From positions 363,232 through 427,231 of the forward strand of contig JALHQA010000002.1 in NCBI GenBank assembly GCA_022842205.1: a DNA stretch of 64,000 bases, written 5' to 3'. A model generated the notes under the pieces. That model saw only the letters and a list, made by a program, of their open reading frames with translations. It was not told where the DNA came from and did no database searches. Origin of the DNA: Hyphomicrobiales bacterium. GTDB taxonomy: Bacteria; Pseudomonadota; Alphaproteobacteria; Rhizobiales; Methylopilaceae. Positions 12,256-21,530 of this stretch are shown here, piece by piece. The stretch's first letter is position 1, and each line of letters starts with the position of its first letter. The position numbers were made by a program, and so were the translations under genes.

Positions 12256-15200
12256 GCCGGCATTCCACCCGACTGCCCGACGACAAGGATGGACGCTTCG
12301 GCAGGCTTGTCGATCGGACGCGCACCATCGGCTTCACATTCAACGGAAGGCGACTGAAAGGCTTCGCCGGTGACACGGTGGCAAGCGCCCTGCTCGCGAA
12401 TGGCATCGATACGATTGCCCGCAGCTTCAAATATCACCGCCCGCGCGGAATCGTCAGCATCGGCCCGGAAGAGCCGAACGCCTTCGTGCAGATCGGCACG
12501 GGCCCGAACCATACGCCGAGCCAGAACGCGACGCAGATCCCGCTGACGGACGGGCTTTCCGTACGGACGCAGAACGCCTGGCCGTCAGCACGCTTCGATG
12601 CCGGAGGACTGCTGGATTTTGTCCGGGCGGCCATTCCTTCCGGCTTCCAGTACAAGACATTCAAGCGGCCGCTGAAAGCGTGGAAAGTCTACGAGCGCGG
12701 GCTGCGCATGCTCGGCGGCGTCGGACGCGCGCCGGGGGAAGCGGACCCGGATCGCTACGAGCACATCCATGCCTATGCCGATGTTCTGGTGATCGGCGGC
12801 GGCGTTGCCGGCATCGCAGCGGCGGAGGCTGCCGCTGCCGAAGGCCTGACGGTGTTCCTCGCCGAAGCCTCGCCGCGTCTCGGCGGTATCGCGGACGCCT
12901 ATGACGGGCGGATCGACGGCGAGCCGGTGGTCGACTGGGTACGGAGCAAGGTGGCGGCGCTCGCCGCGGCGGACAATGTCCATATCCTGACGCGTGCCCA
13001 GGCAGCGGGGCTCTATGACCACGGGCTGGCGCTTCTGTCCGAAACGCTGGATGTCGTGACCGATGGCCCGGAGGCCGGCAATGTGCCGCGCGAACGGCTC
13101 TGGAAACTGAGAACCAAAGCCATCGTTCTCGCGAGCGGCGCACACGAAAAGCCGCTGGTTTTTCCAGGAAACGATCGTCCCGGCATCATGCTTGCGACCT
13201 CGGCGCGCCTCTATTTGCGCCGTCACGGCATCGTTCCGGGACAGCGCATCGTCATCGCGACGGCAGGCGACGAAGGATACCGCACCGCCAGCGACCTCGA
13301 GGCGGCGGGAGCAAGCATCGCGCGGATCATCGATCTCAGGATCGCGCCGAACGGATCGCTCTTTCACATCGCAAAATCGCGCGGGCTCTCCATTTCCGTC
13401 GCGTCCGCGCCGGTCGATTCCACCGCAAGGAAATTTAGCGGCCGGCTCACGGGCCTCACGATCGCAAACCGCCTGACGATCGACGGGCCGGCCCTCAAGA
13501 GCGATATCGCCTGCGACACCCTGCTGGTTTCCGGCGGGTGGGCGCCCATGCCCTATCTCGCAGGACATCTCGGCGCGCAACTCAGCTTCGATGAAACGAT
13601 CGGCGGCTTCCGGCCCGGTCTTCTCCCGTACGGACTCTTCGTTGCCGGCGGCGCGAACGGGCATATCGATCTCGGTCCGGCGATCGCCGATGGCTGGCGT
13701 GCGGGCGAGGCTGCCGCCACGCATATCAAGGACAAGAATGCGCGCGGCGGACGGAGCGCGCCTTCCATCGATGCGACGCTCGACGATTTTACCGAGGTCG
13801 TCGGCGCGCTGCCCGACATATCGACCGAAGAAGAGCGGATGAACTCCTTCGTCGATTTCCAGACCGACGTCACGGCCGGTGACATGGAGATCGCGATCCG
13901 CGAAGGCTACCGCGATGCCGAATTGCTGAAGCGCTATACGGGCCTCGGCCTTGGCGTGGATCAGGGCAAGAGCGCCGTGGCGAACGCCGCGGCTATACGT
14001 TCCAAATTGTTGCGGGCCGATCCGCAGGACGCGGAGCATACGACCTTCCGCCCGCCATGGACGCCGCTGACGCTTGGCGCCATCGCCGGTTCGCGCCGGG
14101 GCCCGCTGTTCCGGCCGGTGCGCGCGACGCCTATCTCCGCCAGTTTCAAGGATGTGATCATCGAGCCGTTCGGCTTGTGGAATTTGCCGGCGGCATTTCC
14201 GCAAGCGGGTGAGACGCGCGAAGCGGCGGTGCGCCGCGAAGTGCGGGCGGTGCGTAACGGCATTGGATTGTTCGACGCCAGCGCGGGTGCAAAAATCTCC
14301 ATTTCCGGCCCGGACGCCGCAGAGTTCATCGACAGGATGAGCGCGACCGACATAGCCGATACGGCGCTCGGCAGTTCGCGCTACGCGCTGTTCCTGAATG
14401 AAGATGGGTTCGTGCAGGAAGACGGCGTCGTTGCCCATGTTGCGAACGAGCGCTTCCTGCTGTCGACCGGCATTGGCCGCGCGGCTCCGCTGACGGCATG
14501 GTTCGAGCGCTGGCTGCAGACGGCATGGCGCGATCTCGATGTCGTCATTACCGACGAAACCGAGCGCTGGGCGCAGATTTTGCTGGCCGGTCCCCGCGTT
14601 CCGGAGCTTTTGTCGCGAATCCCGGGCGATATCGACATATCGGAGTTCACGATCGACTCGTTCGGCGAGGGCGAAGTGTGCGGTGTACCGGCACGCGCGC
14701 TTGCAAGCCGCCATACGGCTGGCGCCGAAGTCGAACTCGGCGTTCCCGCCGGATATGGCCTGCCGCTATGGAATTTCCTGCTCGATGCCGGCCGCGATCT
14801 TGGCCTGGCGCGTTTCGGCACAGACGCGCTCAGCCGGCTGCGTCTTGAATCCGGCGCGTTCGATCTCGATCGCGAGACGGACGGCACCGTCACACCCTAC
14901 GATCTCGGACTTGGTGATCTCGTCTCGGACAGCAAGACGTACTTCGTCGGAGCATCCGGGCTGACGCGCCCTGCCCTTACGCGCCCCAACAGGCGTCATC
15001 TTGTCGGCATTCTGATGGACGATCGCTCACTGGTGCCGCCGGCGGGCGCACATCTTGTGCTGGATCCTGAGCATCCGCCGCCGCGGCGCGTTGTCGGCCA
15101 TGTGACGACTTCGGGCTATTCGCCGACTCTGCGCCGCTCGATCGCGCTGGCTCTTGTTACGGCGGGCGAAAAGCACATCGGCGAGAAAGTGTTCCTCGTG

Positions 15201-15272
15201 ATGTCCGGGGAGAACCATCCCGCTACCATCACCGGCACTGACTTCCTTGGCATGGCGGAGACGAGAGCGTGA
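12252..15272 (+). CDS. soxA: Sarcosine oxidase alpha subunit
   Basis: 1006 residues from the ATG at 12252 that overlaps the soxD stop (ATGA); the frame is open 41 codons upstream but that part lies inside soxD. N-terminal 2Fe-2S-ferredoxin-like domain (TFNGRRLKGFAGDTVASAL), NAD-binding Rossmann motif (VLVIGGGVAGIAAAEAA, about residue 180), then a C-terminal folate-binding GcvT-like domain (from about 610), which accepts the sarcosine methyl group as methylene-THF. Coupled to soxG by a GTGA overlap. Confidence 0.96.
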   Translation: MSRHSTRLPDDKDGRFGRLVDRTRTIGFTFNGRRLKGFAGDTVASALLANGIDTIARSFKYHRPRGIVSIGPEEPNAFVQIGTGPNHTPSQNATQIPLTDGLSVRTQNAWPSARFDAGGLLDFVRAAIPSGFQYKTFKRPLKAWKVYERGLRMLGGVGRAPGEADPDRYEHIHAYADVLVIGGGVAGIAAAEAAAAEGLTVFLAEASPRLGGIADAYDGRIDGEPVVDWVRSKVAALAAADNVHILTRAQAAGLYDHGLALLSETLDVVTDGPEAGNVPRERLWKLRTKAIVLASGAHEKPLVFPGNDRPGIMLATSARLYLRRHGIVPGQRIVIATAGDEGYRTASDLEAAGASIARIIDLRIAPNGSLFHIAKSRGLSISVASAPVDSTARKFSGRLTGLTIANRLTIDGPALKSDIACDTLLVSGGWAPMPYLAGHLGAQLSFDETIGGFRPGLLPYGLFVAGGANGHIDLGPAIADGWRAGEAAATHIKDKNARGGRSAPSIDATLDDFTEVVGALPDISTEEERMNSFVDFQTDVTAGDMEIAIREGYRDAELLKRYTGLGLGVDQGKSAVANAAAIRSKLLRADPQDAEHTTFRPPWTPLTLGAIAGSRRGPLFRPVRATPISASFKDVIIEPFGLWNLPAAFPQAGETREAAVRREVRAVRNGIGLFDASAGAKISISGPDAAEFIDRMSATDIADTALGSSRYALFLNEDGFVQEDGVVAHVANERFLLSTGIGRAAPLTAWFERWLQTAWRDLDVVITDETERWAQILLAGPRVPELLSRIPGDIDISEFTIDSFGEGEVCGVPARALASRHTAGAEVELGVPAGYGLPLWNFLLDAGRDLGLARFGTDALSRLRLESGAFDLDRETDGTVTPYDLGLGDLVSDSKTYFVGASGLTRPALTRPNRRHLVGILMDDRSLVPPAGAHLVLDPEHPPPRRVVGHVTTSGYSPTLRRSIALALVTAGEKHIGEKVFLVMSGENHPATITGTDFLGMAETRA

Positions 15273-15871
15273 GCGAGGAGCTTGTCTGGAACGATACGCT
15301 GGCCGCGCCACGATCCCTGGCAACGCGCGACAACACCGCCGTGGCTCTGATCGAGGACTTCGGGATCATCGATATTGCGCGTCCGCCGCGCGAGGCCGTC
15401 GAAACCCGTGTCGCGGGCATCCTCGGAACCGAGCTGCCTATGGAGCCATGGCAGACGGTCGTTGCGGACGCTATCCGCATAGCGTGGACCGGTCCCCTCA
15501 GATGGCGGATCATCTGCGCACGCGATCGCGCCCCGGAACTTCGCACCGCCCTCGCGGATGTGCTGGGCGCCGAACGCGTCTCGGATCTCAGCGGCGCGTT
15601 TTCGAGTTTCCGTATTGTCGGCGCGACTGCCCGCGAGATACTTGCGCGCGTCTGCCCCGCCGATCTACGCGCTCTGGACGACAACAGCGCGCGCGGAACG
15701 ACGCTCGCTGGCGTCAAGACCTTGCTGGTGCTGGAAAGCCGGGACGCGAATGCGTGGCTGGCGCTCGTACCGCGCTCGTTCGCGGAGCATGTCGCGATGG
15801 CCCTTACGGAAGCCGCGCGGACACCCGGCTCTCTCGCCCTGTTCGCGCCGGCAGAACCCCCGCCGGTTTGA
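15269..15871 (+). CDS. soxG: Sarcosine oxidase gamma subunit
   Basis: 200 residues, GTG start overlapping the soxA stop. Sequence and operon position match the gamma subunit; features include VVADAIRIAWTGPLRWRI and a C-terminal RSFAEHVAMALTEA. Ends 3 bp before the convergent gene. Confidence 0.88.
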   Translation: MSEELVWNDTLAAPRSLATRDNTAVALIEDFGIIDIARPPREAVETRVAGILGTELPMEPWQTVVADAIRIAWTGPLRWRIICARDRAPELRTALADVLGAERVSDLSGAFSSFRIVGATAREILARVCPADLRALDDNSARGTTLAGVKTLLVLESRDANAWLALVPRSFAEHVAMALTEAARTPGSLALFAPAEPPPV

Positions 15872-15874
15872 CGA

Positions 15875-17248
15875 TCAGGCCGAGCGCGCCTGAGGCTGCC
15901 GCGCTTCCTGGCCCGCGACATCGATCGCCTTGGAGATCAACGCTCCATATTCAGAGCCGAAGATCTTCTGCGAAACGGTGACGATCGTGGCAAGTCGTGC
16001 CCTGAGGCCGGGTTTGGTCTTTTCGTCGGCGGCGCGCAGCCGTTCCATGAGCTGCGGCGTGCCCGTGTCCAGCAGGTCACGCACTTCTGTAAATACGCGT
16101 CCGCTCAGCGCATTCAGCGCAATCTCTTCGGCATAAGATCTTGCGATAAGGAGAAGATCGAGATCCGCCTCGAGCCGCGCGATTTCGTGGTCCTCGAGAG
16201 AACGTTCCTGCGCGCGCGGACGCACCAGCCTGCGCACCCGGGGCGCCAGATCCTGAAGATCGCTGCGCACGCATTCCGCCATCTCGCGCTTGAGAGCCGC
16301 GAGCCTGCGCGCATGGACGCCGTCGGCCTGGAGATCAACTTCGCTGCCGAGCGCCCTCGCGGTCGCGCCGAACCCACGAACAGCCCGCAGAAAGACCGGC
16401 CGCTCGGCCGTGGATGTATGACGGCGCGCACAGACATATTCGCGCTCTGCTTCCGCCAGAGCGAGGTCGAGGACACGGACATAAGGCGTCTCGCAGATGC
16501 GGGAGCCGTCGGTCGTTTCGACCGCGACCGCCGCGAGGCGCACGAATGTCTGGGGATTGGGAAGCTTGGCGCGGACGAGCAGCAGCGCGAAGGATAGCGC
16601 GTCCTGATATTTGATGGCGATCGAGTCCAGGTGCGCCTTTGTCGCCCGCAGCGCCTCGTCCATCGGACCGCTTGGTGCGTGCGTCTCGGAGGCAAAGCGC
16701 GTCAGCAGCGCCCGGCGCCGTAGCGCGACAATAAGATCCTCGAGATCGACCGCGCCGCTCTCGCCGCCGAGCTGCGCCGCAAGACGATTGCGCGCCTTTG
16801 CGTTCTCGGCCTTCGACAGAACATCGGTGAGGTGATGGGCCAGTTTGTCCTGGGCCTGGTCGACCACCTCGTCCTGCGCCGCCTTGCTGGCGATGGTGTC
16901 GAGTTTGGCGGCGAGATCCTTGACGATGTCGGGCGCGCCGGTAGTGACGAGCCATTGCGCAAGACGGTCACGCATGACACGCGTGACGACGCCCGGCGTT
17001 TTGGTTTTGACGTCCTCGTTCGTGACGAAAGGATCGAGCGGGGCGAGAAGCAGCTGTTCGGGCGCAACCTGAAGAGGGATTTCTCCGAGCGCCCGCTGGG
17101 CCGCGAGCAGAGGTTCCAGAATGATGGCACGGAATGGAATGTCGGCGCCCGCGCCGCTGTTCATGGCCGCGGACAGACGAGCCCGTGCCGCGGGCGTAAG
17201 CTCGCGGAAAAAGGCGGTCAGCTTCTCGTGATCCGGGCCCTCGGCCAT
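15875..17248 (-). CDS. Conserved hypothetical protein, not recognised
   Basis: 457 residues without signal peptide or transmembrane segment. Highly charged and Ala/Leu/Arg-rich, so probably all alpha-helical and cytoplasmic. I cannot place it in a family. It is convergent with soxG and monocistronic by context (126 bp to the next gene). The long antisense ORFs over it are GC-bias shadows. Confidence 0.75.
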   Translation of the reverse strand: MAEGPDHEKLTAFFRELTPAARARLSAAMNSGAGADIPFRAIILEPLLAAQRALGEIPLQVAPEQLLLAPLDPFVTNEDVKTKTPGVVTRVMRDRLAQWLVTTGAPDIVKDLAAKLDTIASKAAQDEVVDQAQDKLAHHLTDVLSKAENAKARNRLAAQLGGESGAVDLEDLIVALRRRALLTRFASETHAPSGPMDEALRATKAHLDSIAIKYQDALSFALLLVRAKLPNPQTFVRLAAVAVETTDGSRICETPYVRVLDLALAEAEREYVCARRHTSTAERPVFLRAVRGFGATARALGSEVDLQADGVHARRLAALKREMAECVRSDLQDLAPRVRRLVRPRAQERSLEDHEIARLEADLDLLLIARSYAEEIALNALSGRVFTEVRDLLDTGTPQLMERLRAADEKTKPGLRARLATIVTVSQKIFGSEYGALISKAIDVAGQEARQPQARSA

Positions 17249-17374
17249 GGTGCCGCCGGTTCTCTCGCAGATTAGGTTGCCGAAATCCTACCCGCCCGTA
17301 GCTTAACGCCCGGTTGAACAACAAAAGGGCGGCTCACGCCGCCCTTCGCTGTCTCTTGCGACTCGCCCAAGAAC

Positions 17375-17848
17375 TCAGACCGGCCGCCAGGTGCCGTCCG
17401 ACTGGCGGCAGGCAACGCCGCGTGCTGTCTCGGGCTGGCCGTCGATGTAGATCGTATGAGCGAACTCGCGGCAGCGGGCGCCGCCGCGATCGGAATAGGC
17501 GCCCGGCGTGACCGTGCCGTAATAACTTTCGTGACGCCACGCCACCGGAGCACCGGGCGCGCCGTATTCAAGCGCGCGATACTCGGCGGCATAGGCCTGC
17601 TGGCGCGCCTGCTCGTCCATCGAACGTCCAATCGCATTGCCGATGAGTCCGCCTGCCGTTGCGCCGAGTACGGCGCCGACGACCCGGCCGCTTCCGCCGC
17701 CGAACTGCGAACCGATGACGCCGCCGGCAACCACGCCCGCCAGCGTGCCAACGCCTTCGCGCGGTCCCGCTCCGCCCGCCGACGTCTGCGAACAGGCCGC
17801 GGCGGTAACCGCTATGAGACTAACGGCAATCAGCTGTCTGAAAATCAT
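17375..17848 (-). CDS. Glycine-zipper outer-membrane lipoprotein (17-kDa antigen type)
   Basis: About 157 residues from MIFRQLIAVSLIAVTAAAC, a lipoprotein signal with lipobox Cys; an AGAGGG ribosome site precedes this ATG, so the longer ORF start is rejected. Then a glycine-zipper 2TM segment rich in GG repeats (GVVAGGVIGSQFGGGSGR, GATAGGLIGNAIGRSMD) and a small C-terminal domain with two Cys. Resembles the rickettsial 17-kDa surface antigen family; role structural and unknown. Confidence 0.85.
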   Translation of the reverse strand: MIFRQLIAVSLIAVTAAACSQTSAGGAGPREGVGTLAGVVAGGVIGSQFGGGSGRVVGAVLGATAGGLIGNAIGRSMDEQARQQAYAAEYRALEYGAPGAPVAWRHESYYGTVTPGAYSDRGGARCREFAHTIYIDGQPETARGVACRQSDGTWRPV

Positions 17849-17938
17849 CACAACCCTCTGTCTCCGGCCGCCCGACCCCCCTGCGGCCATTTTTCCATCC
17901 CCACCCGGCGGATAAATTCGGATTCGGGCGAAACTCTG

Positions 17939-19309
17939 TCAGTGGGCCGCCGGCAGCCGCAATTCTGCCCGCAAACCACCCATTGGGGAAGTATTGAGAC
18001 TAAGAGACCCGCCATAGAGGCGTGCAAGGTCCGCGACGATCGCGAGTCCGAGCCCCGAACCGGGTTTCGTCTCATCGAGCCGTTTGCCGCGCCTGAGCGC
18101 AGCCTCCCGTTGTTTCGCGGGGAGGCCCGGGCCGTCGTCTTCAACGACTATGCGCAGAAAAGGCTCTTGAAGGCCTCTCTGCCGTTCCGCCTTTACGGCG
18201 ATGGAAACGGTGCTCTTCGCCCATTTGCAGGCATTGTCGAGCAGATTGCCGACCATCTCTTCGAGGTCCTGCTGCTCGCCCCGAAAGCGGATCTCTTCCG
18301 ATTTCGTGCCGATCGTGATGCCGCGGTCGCGATGCACTTTCTCCATCGCCCGGGCAAGCGCGCCGATCACGGGCGCCGTCTCGGTGACCGTGCCGACGAC
18401 GGCGATGCCTGCGCTGACTCTTGCCCGATCGAGATGATGGTCGATCTGATGGCGCATGATCTCGGCCTGCTCGACAACCTTCGCCCCCATGGCGTCGGAA
18501 CTGGCATTGGCCTCGTTGACGATGACCGAAAGCGGCGTCTTCAGCGCATGCGCGAGATTGCCGGCCTGGGTCCGCGCCCGGGCAATGATTTCACGATTTG
18601 AGTCCAGTAGGCTGTTGAGTTCCCGCGCCAGCGGCCCGATCTCGGTCGGAACCGCGCCTTCCAGCCGTTCGCTCCGGCCGGCGCGTATCTCGGCGATCTG
18701 CTGCGAGATGTGCTTGAGCGGCCGCAGGCCGAACCCGACCTGCACCGCCGCCGTCAATACGAGGCCGAGCCCCAGCAGGAAGAAGGCGATGGCAAGATCC
18801 GAATTGAACGCGCTCGTTTCCTGCCCGATCTCGCTCGCTTCGCCGGCGACCGCCACGACATAGCGCGTGTCCCCGACCTGGATGACCCGCTCGACCTGGC
18901 GCAGGTCTTCATTGTCCGGACCCGCGACATAGGCTTCGCGTGTTGCCGTGACATCCTTTTCCGGATCAGAGTCGATCAGGAATGGCAGATTGCGATCGAA
19001 CAGCGAGGGAGACGAGCGTGTGACCGTATCCTGACCGTCCGTGCCGCGCCGCCCGACCTGCCAATACCATCCCGACAAGGGAAGTTCGAAACGCGGCTCG
19101 CCGACGGTGAACTGAATCGCATCGAAATTTGGATCGCCGGCGAGATCGGCAACCAGCGCTTTCAGATAGACATTCAGACGTTGATCGAAGCTGCGCTCGA
19201 TCAGACCCTGATAGTACGAGGAGAGAGCCAGGCCCGCGACCGTCAATACCGCGGCGGTCCAGAGCGCCGCTGAAAACAGCAGGCGCGCGGCAAGCGAAGG
19301 CGCTGCCAT
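17939..19309 (-). CDS. Sensor histidine kinase, PhoQ-like layout
   Basis: 456 residues: transmembrane helix (about 10-32), periplasmic sensor of around 140 residues, second helix (173-192), HAMP, phosphoacceptor motif LAHALKTPLSVIVNEA, and ATPase boxes (LLDNACKWA, VEDDGPGLP, GSGLGLAIVADLA). Its ATG shares one base with the response regulator stop (TGATG). Third gene of the PepSY-regulator-kinase operon. Confidence 0.92.
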   Translation of the reverse strand: MAAPSLAARLLFSAALWTAAVLTVAGLALSSYYQGLIERSFDQRLNVYLKALVADLAGDPNFDAIQFTVGEPRFELPLSGWYWQVGRRGTDGQDTVTRSSPSLFDRNLPFLIDSDPEKDVTATREAYVAGPDNEDLRQVERVIQVGDTRYVVAVAGEASEIGQETSAFNSDLAIAFFLLGLGLVLTAAVQVGFGLRPLKHISQQIAEIRAGRSERLEGAVPTEIGPLARELNSLLDSNREIIARARTQAGNLAHALKTPLSVIVNEANASSDAMGAKVVEQAEIMRHQIDHHLDRARVSAGIAVVGTVTETAPVIGALARAMEKVHRDRGITIGTKSEEIRFRGEQQDLEEMVGNLLDNACKWAKSTVSIAVKAERQRGLQEPFLRIVVEDDGPGLPAKQREAALRRGKRLDETKPGSGLGLAIVADLARLYGGSLSLNTSPMGGLRAELRLPAAH

Positions 19310-19980
19310 CAGGTCTCCGTGCCGGGCGGTGCCGCGATATAACCGAGGCCGCGCACCGTCTGGATCATATCGACGCCGAGCTTCTTGCGGATGCGGCCGA
19401 CAAACACCTCAACCGTGTTTGAGTCCCGGTCGAAGTCCTGATCGTACAGATGCTCGACCAGTTCGGTGCGGGACACCACCCTGCCCTGATGGTGCATGAG
19501 ATAGGAGAGAAGGCGATATTCGTGCGAGGTGAGCTTGACGGGATTCCCGTCAACGGAGACACGCCCGGTGCGCGTGTCGAGTGTTACCGGCCCGCATAGA
19601 ATCTCGCTCGTCGCGTGCCCGGCCGCGCGGCGTACCAGAGCGCGCAGGCGCGCGAGCACCTCTTCCATATGGAACGGTTTCGGCACGTAGTCGTCGGCGC
19701 CGGCATCAAAGCCCTGGACCTTGTCGCTCCAGCGATCGCGCGCGGTCAACAGCAACACCGGAAAGCGCCGTCCATTGCGTCGCCAATCCTCGAGCACGCG
19801 CAACCCATCCATCTTCGGCAACCCGATATCGAGCACGACGACGTCATAAGGCTCCGAACTGCCGAGGAAGTGCCCCTCCTCGCCGTCAAGTGCGACATCC
19901 ACCGCATATCCCGCGTCGGCAAGGGCCGTCTGAAGCTGGCGGTTGAGGTCCGGGTCGTCCTCGACAACAAGAATGCGCAT
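19309..19980 (-). CDS. OmpR/PhoP-type response regulator
   Basis: 223 residues from MRILVVEDD (a TTG codon one position upstream is also open). Phosphoacceptor Asp in VVLDIGLPKMDG, Lys in VPKPFHM, winged helix ending TVRGLGYIA. Start overlaps the PepSY gene stop by one base. A likely target is the GTTCAG direct repeat upstream of the operon. Confidence 0.93.
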   Translation of the reverse strand: MRILVVEDDPDLNRQLQTALADAGYAVDVALDGEEGHFLGSSEPYDVVVLDIGLPKMDGLRVLEDWRRNGRRFPVLLLTARDRWSDKVQGFDAGADDYVPKPFHMEEVLARLRALVRRAAGHATSEILCGPVTLDTRTGRVSVDGNPVKLTSHEYRLLSYLMHHQGRVVSRTELVEHLYDQDFDRDSNTVEVFVGRIRKKLGVDMIQTVRGLGYIAAPPGTET

Positions 19981-20309
19981 CAACGGGTCCCGATGATTTG
20001 GCCGTTATTGGCGTTGAGCGTGACGTAAACCACCTTGCCCGCCGTGCTCAGCACCGTAACGACATAGACGGCCTGGCCGCCTCGAAAACAAAGTTCCGCG
20101 TTGATCATCTCGCCGCCGGCTGCGTCTTCCGCCTTTCCGCGCAGCTGGCGCAGCGGCAAAGCCCTTCCGCTTTGCACCATGGCGACGGCTTCCCGACGTG
20201 GCAGACAGCCGTCTGCCTGCGCCACCCGCACAAACGCGTTTTGCGCCGCCACGGGCATGGCGGCAGTCACAATCGCAAAAGACACCAAGATGATCGAAGA
20301 TCGGAACAT
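19980..20309 (-). CDS. Secreted PepSY-domain-like protein
   Basis: 109 residues from MFRSSIILVSFAIVTAAMP, a signal peptide. The mature part has the PepSY-like pattern LPRREAVAMVQSGRALPL ... VVYVTLNANNGQIIGTR with two Cys. Such proteins often precede OmpR-type two-component systems and may modulate the kinase sensor in the periplasm (inference). The -10 element abuts this ATG, so upstream in-frame starts would not be transcribed. Confidence 0.8.
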   Translation of the reverse strand: MFRSSIILVSFAIVTAAMPVAAQNAFVRVAQADGCLPRREAVAMVQSGRALPLRQLRGKAEDAAGGEMINAELCFRGGQAVYVVTVLSTAGKVVYVTLNANNGQIIGTR

Positions 20310-20316
20310 CGGGCCC

Positions 20317-20349
20317 ATAATAGCGAAAACGGCTGAACTCTGTCTGAAC
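20317..20349 (-). promoter_or_regulatory. Predicted promoter with direct-repeat response-regulator box
   Basis: Two perfect hexamers GTTCAG separated by 5 bp (20333-20349; 11-bp period) occupy the -35 zone, and TATTAT lies 10 bp downstream (20317-20322). OmpR/PhoP-family regulators bind head-to-tail repeats with this period. The predicted start site is at or within one base of the ATG at 20309, so the mRNA would be leaderless. Confidence 0.6.
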
Positions 20350-20372
20350 GACCAAATAACTATGATATACAA

Positions 20373-20591
20373 TCACTTCCCGCAAACTGCCGCCCACGCT
20401 GCATTATGTTCCCGGCTTTGGCGCTGACTCGATTCGGTGTCGTGCCGCGAATAATGGATCGGGCCGAACGCACGGCAGGTAAGACCCGGATCAGTCCCGG
20501 CGGAAACCATCGTTCTCGCGCAGCCCGTCAGCCCTAGCATCACGCACACGGCGATCAGAACGTGCGGATTCGGCCTCTTGAACAGCGGCAT
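20373..20591 (-). CDS. Small lipoprotein, outer-membrane spanin (Rz1)-like
   Basis: 72 residues with a lipoprotein signal (VLIAVCVMLGLTGC) and a short mature domain ending with FGPIHYSRHD...EHNAAWAAVC. It overlaps the preceding gene by about 100 bp in another frame, the nested arrangement of Rz/Rz1 lysis pairs. Last gene of the GTA cluster. The assignment rests on layout more than homology. Confidence 0.6.
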   Translation of the reverse strand: MPLFKRPNPHVLIAVCVMLGLTGCARTMVSAGTDPGLTCRAFGPIHYSRHDTESSQRQSREHNAAWAAVCGK

Positions 20592-20721
20592 CGGTCGCCT
20601 CTCTTTGTTCCAGAATGGCGTCGGTTCGCCCAGCCCGCCGCTCGCGCTCGGACCGCCAGAGGGCGAGCAGAGAGGCTAGCACGTCGGCGATCTTCAAAAG
20701 GAGCGCCGTGATCTGCATCAT
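20491..20721 (-). CDS. Small membrane protein, inner-membrane spanin (Rz)-like
   Basis: About 76 residues from MMQITALLLKIADVLASLL: one N-terminal transmembrane helix, then a charged segment rich in Arg/Glu/Ala likely to form a coiled coil. ATG overlaps the holin stop (ATGATG at 20716-20721). Would reach through the periplasm to the lipoprotein partner to fuse membranes during lysis (inference from gene order). Confidence 0.6.
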   Translation of the reverse strand: MMQITALLLKIADVLASLLALWRSERERRAGRTDAILEQREATDAAVQEAESARSDRRVRDARADGLRENDGFRRD

Positions 20722-20888
20722 GCGTCTCGCGGACGGCTGAACAACCACCAGCCGACGGACGCGATCGACACGAGGCTACCAACAAGCACTTCGGCATTCG
20801 CCGTATCGATGATGCCCTTCGCGACCAGAAGGCCGGAGCCGAACTGAAGCGCGTGGCGGAGAAACGGCGCAATCGTATCCCAGGTCAT
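20718..20888 (-). CDS. Putative phage holin, Pam3-gp28 type
   Basis: 56 residues from the ATG at 20888 (ribosome site AAGGAG); the longer ORF start is rejected. Two hydrophobic segments (FLRHALQFGSGLLVAKGII and VLVGSLVSIASVGWWLF) separated by a short loop. Fits the Pam3-gp28 holin family. Sits between endolysin and spanin genes. Confidence 0.75.
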   Translation of the reverse strand: MTWDTIAPFLRHALQFGSGLLVAKGIIDTANAEVLVGSLVSIASVGWWLFSRPRDA

Positions 20889-20917
20889 GTATGGACTCCT
20901 TTGGATGGATGGATGGA

Positions 20918-21451
20918 TCAGGCGGCAAGCTTCTGTTCGCGCGCCATCTCGAGAGCGAGCGCCTGCGTTTCGTCGACGCGGCGCCGCCAGCCGCGCCCGA
21001 AGACGGCAAACGTTCTGAGACGTTCGAGAAACGTCAGGCGTTTCCGGCAATAGGCGATGATGAGGTGTTCGGGGTCACGCAGCGCGACGCAAGCAAGTGT
21101 GATCTTCCCGATCCGTCCGTCGCCTCGCGTGCCCGCAACGGCTTGCAGCGCGCGCGCCGCGCGGCCGGGTCCGGAGTTTACGCAATAGTCGAACACCGCG
21201 AGATCTAGGCCATCGGGCAACGCATCGCCGGCAATTTCATCCCAATACAGCGCTCGATAGATTTTCGCGGCTTCGGCCCGTGTCAGCGCGCGAACTTCGG
21301 CCTTGGACACAGGCCTTCCCCTCCAACGTGCGAGGGTGGCGCGGGTGACGCCGAGATTTGTGGCACCGCCGGGATCGCGAGGATGGTCGGCATAACCGCC
21401 CTCATGCTTCAGGACAGCAGCCAATGCCCGATCGAAATTGACGGCCGCCAT
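20918..21451 (-). CDS. Endolysin, glycoside hydrolase family 108 (N-acetylmuramidase)
   Basis: 177 residues from the ATG at 21451. Catalytic-site motif KHEGGYADHPRDPGGATN with the active Glu near residue 16, then a C-terminal peptidoglycan-binding region (VNSGPGRAARALQAVAG). Cleaves the cell wall for particle release. GTA producers studied so far use an endolysin of the same family for lysis, there encoded away from the structural cluster (from memory); here it is linked. Confidence 0.88.
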   Translation of the reverse strand: MAAVNFDRALAAVLKHEGGYADHPRDPGGATNLGVTRATLARWRGRPVSKAEVRALTRAEAAKIYRALYWDEIAGDALPDGLDLAVFDYCVNSGPGRAARALQAVAGTRGDGRIGKITLACVALRDPEHLIIAYCRKRLTFLERLRTFAVFGRGWRRRVDETQALALEMAREQKLAA

Positions 21452-21530
21452 CAGCGCGGCCCCGCGAATGTGCGATGACGCATGCAAATACCTCGATTGT
21501 TGGAAAAGGTGTTCAGGCCGCTGTAAAAGC

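Noticed and set aside
12585..14714. 709-residue minus-strand ORF inside soxA
   Set aside because: Arg/Ala-rich mirror of the soxA coding frame; soxA has all family domains.
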